A stretch of DNA of 8,205 nt, from positions 1 through 8,205 of the forward strand of contig JAEYSS010000240.1 in the NCBI GenBank assembly GCA_023434425.1, in the 5' to 3' direction. How positions within the stretch are numbered: position 1 is the first letter of the stretch; each line of letters opens with the position of its first letter. The position numbers and the translations under genes were made by a program. Source of the stretch: Pseudomonadota bacterium (lineage in GTDB: Bacteria > Pseudomonadota > Alphaproteobacteria > Ferrovibrionales > Ferrovibrionaceae). The notes beneath the pieces are model-generated. The model saw only the letters and a list, made by a program, of their open reading frames with translations, was not told the origin of the DNA and made no database searches. Shown here piece by piece: positions 6,058 to 8,205 of the stretch.

Positions 6058-6085
6058 GTTAACACAGTATATTGGGTGGGTTAAC
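6058..6085. promoter_or_regulatory. Pair of GTTAAC palindromes flanking the lipoprotein promoter
   Basis: Two identical perfect palindromes GTTAAC sit at 6058-6063 and 6080-6085, centre to centre 22 bp, about two helical turns. One lies in the promoter spacer and the other at the expected transcription start. This spacing would suit a dimeric regulator on one DNA face. They do not fit the CtrA N7 spacing. Confidence 0.4.
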
Positions 6086-6095
6086 GCGGCTGCAA
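6066..6095 (-). promoter_or_regulatory. Candidate promoter of the lipoprotein-Sel1-dnaJ-like operon
   Basis: On minus, TATACT (6066-6071) is a good -10 element. TTGCAG (6090-6095), 18 nt upstream, is a partial -35. The predicted start of transcription near 6059 gives a leader of about 65 nt before ATG 5993. Confidence 0.5.
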
Positions 6096-6136
6096 GGCGG
6101 CGGGCCCGCGATTGCCCGGCATACCGCCCGGCCAGA

Positions 6137-6188
6137 CCGGCCCGGATTTCCGGACCGGCTCAGGCAGGAGGGCGGAACCGCAGGTTCC
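6137..6188 (-). terminator. Tandem GC-rich hairpins after the glucosaminidase gene (possible terminator)
   Basis: Directly after the stop codon at 6196 the minus-strand RNA can form GGAACC-TGC-GGTTCC (6174-6188). A second, longer stem at 6137-6158 is built from CCGG and CCGGA arms with one mismatch. Neither is followed by a U-run, so any termination would be of the tail-less type common in GC-rich genomes. Confidence 0.3.
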
Positions 6189-6195
6189 CGGCGGG

Positions 6196-7413
6196 TTACG
6201 ATTTGCCGAAAAATTCCAGCGTGGTGAGCAGCGGCGAGGGTTCGTCGGCCAGACGGGCGCCGTCGAACTGCTCCAGCGTGTTGGACTTCATGATCGACCG
6301 GATGGTGCGGATATAGTCCTGGCCGCGCACCGAATAGCGATGCAGGGTGCCGGCCAGCTGGTAGCTGTCGGGCGACTGGCCGCGGTCGCGCATGGCGGCC
6401 CGCTTGTCGCGGAATTCGCGATAACTGGCTTTGGAATTCAGGTTGCGCATATAGGCGGCAACCGAATGTTCCAGGCTCTTGAAGCGCTGCACTTCATAGG
6501 TCTCGCCGTCGGGACGGTTTTCCGGGACCAGACCGGCGCCCGGGGTCCAGGTCCACATGCCGAAAACGGCATTGCCCATCAGCGCGAAGCGCGAGGTGCC
6601 CCAGCCCGATTCTTCCACGGACTGGGCCAGCGCCAGAGCCGGCGGGATCGCATCGACCCGGTTCAGAAGTTCCGCGGTGTCGACATCATCGACGCCATAC
6701 TGTTCGGCCAGCTGCTCGAGCCAGGTCTGATCCCGGGTCGACAGGGCGGCCCCAAGCTGGATGCGCTGGTGCAACTGCTCAAGACGCGTCCGGGCCGCCA
6801 CAAGGCGTTCATTCTCACGCAGGACATGCGGCAGCATCACCTTCAGGAAGGCACGCTTGCGCTTCTCTGTCAGGTTGACGTCGGCGATATCGACCGGCAG
6901 CGACGCGAGGAAAATGCGCGGCACCTCCACCTGGCCGGCGGGATTGCGCAGATCGGCAAGGTCGAAACCCTGCTGCTCGAATCGGGCCAGCATGGCATCG
7001 ACGGTGCGGTCGGTTTCAGCACGCAACGCGGTACGATGCGGCGAGAACTGGCGCACTTCGGCGATGCGGCGCGATGCCTCGGCGGCACTGATCGCCGGCG
7101 CATCGTCTTTCTTGTCGCGGGCAGTTGCAGTCGCATCTGTGGCGGCGACGCGCGGTTCCACCACGGCACGCCAATCCAGCTGCGCGATCTGGCGCAGGCG
7201 GTCCCAGGCGTCATGCACGGATTCACGCACCGAGTGGCTCGGCGCAGCCTGCGCCACCTGCACCTCGGGAACACGCGAAAGCTGGCGGCTCGAAAGCCAG
7301 CCCACCCCCACTCCGGAAACCAGGCCGACGGCCAGCAACAGGCCGAAACCGGCAAAAATCAGACGTACGTCCGATCCAATGGCAAGCAATCGCCGATCGC
7401 GATGTGCTGTCAT
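6196..7413 (-). CDS. Membrane-anchored Bax-like glucosaminidase (GH73-type)
   Basis: A 405-residue protein with a basic N terminus and one membrane segment (about 17-41), placing the rest in the periplasm. A middle region (about 110-235) is charged and helical, with heptad-like runs such as RLVAARTRLEQLHQRI. The C-terminal part (about 236-380) matches the Bax/glucosaminidase family: AIPPALALAQSVEESGWGTS (255-274), GNAVFGMWTW, HSVAAYMRNLNS, YREFR and LHRYSVRGQDYIRTI. E268 in the ESGWG motif is the expected catalytic acid of GH73-type beta-N-acetylglucosaminidases, which cut the glycan strand of peptidoglycan. The C terminus ends about 25 residues after the domain. ATG 7413 is fixed by GGAGG at 7422-7426. 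The gene stands alone: 154 nt separate it from the nfu-like gene upstream and 202 nt from the lipoprotein gene downstream. Lytic activity is inferred from family; E. coli Bax itself is little characterised. Confidence 0.88.
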   Translation of the reverse strand: MTAHRDRRLLAIGSDVRLIFAGFGLLLAVGLVSGVGVGWLSSRQLSRVPEVQVAQAAPSHSVRESVHDAWDRLRQIAQLDWRAVVEPRVAATDATATARDKKDDAPAISAAEASRRIAEVRQFSPHRTALRAETDRTVDAMLARFEQQGFDLADLRNPAGQVEVPRIFLASLPVDIADVNLTEKRKRAFLKVMLPHVLRENERLVAARTRLEQLHQRIQLGAALSTRDQTWLEQLAEQYGVDDVDTAELLNRVDAIPPALALAQSVEESGWGTSRFALMGNAVFGMWTWTPGAGLVPENRPDGETYEVQRFKSLEHSVAAYMRNLNSKASYREFRDKRAAMRDRGQSPDSYQLAGTLHRYSVRGQDYIRTIRSIMKSNTLEQFDGARLADEPSPLLTTLEFFGKS

Positions 7414-7421
7414 GGGTCAAA

Positions 7422-7426
7422 CCTCC
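7422..7426 (-). promoter_or_regulatory. Ribosome binding site of the Bax-like gene
   Basis: GGAGG on minus lies 8 nt before ATG 7413. It is the strongest ribosome site in the window and decides the start. Confidence 0.75.
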
Positions 7427-7525
7427 ACAGTTATCAGCGCCAAGCCCACGGCACAGCCGACATATCTTCGTCGTACTGCACCGGGCGCTGCCCTATGTGC
7501 GATCCCCCACTCAGGAAACGCGGTA

Positions 7526-7539
7526 AACTGTCGTCAGTT
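7526..7539. promoter_or_regulatory. Inverted repeat upstream of the Bax-like gene
   Basis: AACTGTCGTCAGTT has exact 5-bp arms around a 4-base centre. It lies 112 nt upstream of the Bax-like start and 28 nt past the nfu-like stop. It could be an operator or a small transcript-end hairpin, and a repeat this short may be chance. No clear promoter was seen in this 154-nt gap. Confidence 0.22.
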
Positions 7540-7567
7540 CCGGGAAACCCCGAAAACCGGCGACGAC

Positions 7568-8137
7568 TCAAACGGCCCGTACTTCAGAAACCTCGGGCAC
7601 GTAATGCTTCAGCATGTTTTCAATGCCATAGCGCAGGGTCGCCGTCGAACTCGGGCAACCGGAACAGGATCCCTGCATCTGCAGGAAGACCACGCCGCGG
7701 TCGAAACCACGGAAAAGAATATCGCCGCCATCCTGGGCCACGGCGGGCCGGACGCGGGTTTCGATCAGTTCCTTGATCTGGGACACGATCTGGCCGTCGG
7801 CCGGATCGAAGGATTCCTCGACACTGGCGGTCCCGGCATCGGCGTTCATGACCGGCAGGCCGGACATGAAATGCTCCATGATGGCGCCCAGCAGGGCCGG
7901 CTTCAGGACAGTCCAGTCCTGCGCCTCGGCCTTGGTCACGGTCACGAAATCGGAGCCGAGGAAAACCCCCTCGACGCCGGCGACCGCAAACAGGCGGGTG
8001 GCAAGCGGAGAGGCCTTGGCGGGTTCGGCTGCGGTGAAATCGACCGACCCGCCCACAAACTCCCCGCCCAGCACATCACGGCCGGGGAGGAATTTCAGGG
8101 TCGCCGGGTTCGGCGTGGTTTCGGTCTGGATAAACAT
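7568..8137 (-). CDS. Nfu-family iron-sulfur cluster scaffold/carrier protein
   Basis: A 189-residue cytoplasmic protein with the two-domain layout of alphaproteobacterial and mitochondrial Nfu. The Nfu N-terminal domain spans about 1-88, beginning MFIQTETTPNPATLKFLPG, with LFAVAGVEGVFLGSDFVTVTK (49-69). The C-terminal NifU-like domain (about 115-185) has IKELIETRVRPAVAQDGGDI and the cluster-binding CxxC as C158 and C161 in GSCSGCPSS. Paired subunits use these cysteines to hold a 4Fe-4S cluster and pass it to target enzymes. Length is typical. ATG 8137 was chosen because it begins at the conserved MFIQTE; the frame is open to 8182 without recognisable sequence. A modest purine stretch (GGGACCGAG) precedes the ATG. 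A TTGATA element near 8189-8194 could be a -35, but no convincing -10 follows. The upstream region continues beyond the window. Confidence 0.93.
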   Translation of the reverse strand: MFIQTETTPNPATLKFLPGRDVLGGEFVGGSVDFTAAEPAKASPLATRLFAVAGVEGVFLGSDFVTVTKAEAQDWTVLKPALLGAIMEHFMSGLPVMNADAGTASVEESFDPADGQIVSQIKELIETRVRPAVAQDGGDILFRGFDRGVVFLQMQGSCSGCPSSTATLRYGIENMLKHYVPEVSEVRAV

Positions 8138-8205
8138 CTCGGTCCCAAAAGGTGGACTGGAAATTGGTTGGCGGGTCCGCAAATATCAAGGCTAAAGGCA
8201 GTGGC

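Noticed and set aside
4683..6062. A 459-codon plus-strand open frame opposite the Sel1 and lipoprotein genes
   Set aside because: Arg/Pro-rich translation of the complement of a Pro/Ala-rich coding region; no motif and no ribosome site.
5994..6065. A GTG start at 6065 for the lipoprotein
   Set aside because: It would put 24 polar residues ahead of the lipoprotein signal and begin at the predicted transcription start.
6112..7776. A 554-codon plus-strand open frame opposite the Bax-like gene
   Set aside because: It is antisense to a clear glucosaminidase and runs into the nfu-like gene; its composition is that of a shadow frame and no domain is visible.
1..8205. CRISPR array, tRNA or rRNA gene, insertion sequence, phage or defence system
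   Set aside because: No evenly spaced direct repeats, no cloverleaf or rRNA sequence, and no transposase, integrase, nuclease or toxin-antitoxin product was recognised on either strand; every substantial reading frame is accounted for by housekeeping, metabolic or envelope families.

Overview
The window reads as ordinary chromosomal DNA from a GC-rich alphaproteobacterium; Rhodospirillales-like is a guess. The pointers are a homologue of the rickettsial 17-kDa surface antigen, a D(-)-tartrate dehydratase closely resembling my recollection of the Bradyrhizobium enzyme, a perfect TTAA-N7-TTAA (CtrA-type) site, and a GTCATxCxCGGGCxTGACCCGxGxATCC palindromic repeat of the kind scattered through alphaproteobacterial genomes. 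Eight genes are visible. Seven are on the minus strand and one, a LysR-type regulator, is on the plus strand. No RNA gene, CRISPR array, insertion sequence, phage gene or defence gene was found. No stretch over 300 bases lacks a gene.

Layout. 1-680 (minus) is the N-terminal 226 codons of a tartrate dehydratase-type enolase-superfamily enzyme that runs off the left edge. It is divergent from a HypT/YjiE-like LysR regulator (793-1689, plus), and the 112-bp gap holds a nested inverted repeat that is a candidate operator. The regulator's 3' end overlaps that of a convergent TauE/SafE permease gene (1669-2430, minus) by 21 bp. A head-to-head pair of palindromic repeats (2445-2528) fills the gap before an N-acetylmuramoyl-L-alanine amidase gene (2541-3374, minus). 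The amidase leader carries a candidate promoter and the CtrA-type box.

3511-5993 (minus) is a compact apparent operon. It begins with a 17-kDa-antigen-like lipoprotein, followed 5 nt later by an exported Sel1-repeat protein and 12 nt after that by a class-B DnaJ co-chaperone. A good promoter candidate upstream of the lipoprotein is bracketed by two GTTAAC palindromes 22 bp apart. Further right are a membrane-anchored Bax-like glucosaminidase (6196-7413) and an Nfu-type Fe-S scaffold protein (7568-8137), both on the minus strand.

How the genes may fit together: the left part looks like a small carbon-source unit (hydroxy-acid dehydratase, its regulator and perhaps an exporter or importer). 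The middle and right parts are mostly cell-envelope genes: two peptidoglycan hydrolases of different bond specificity (amidase and glucosaminidase), an outer-membrane lipoprotein and an exported Sel1 protein. I see no convincing new multi-gene system. The items most worth following are the possible regulatory sites and the repeat pair with compensatory changes.
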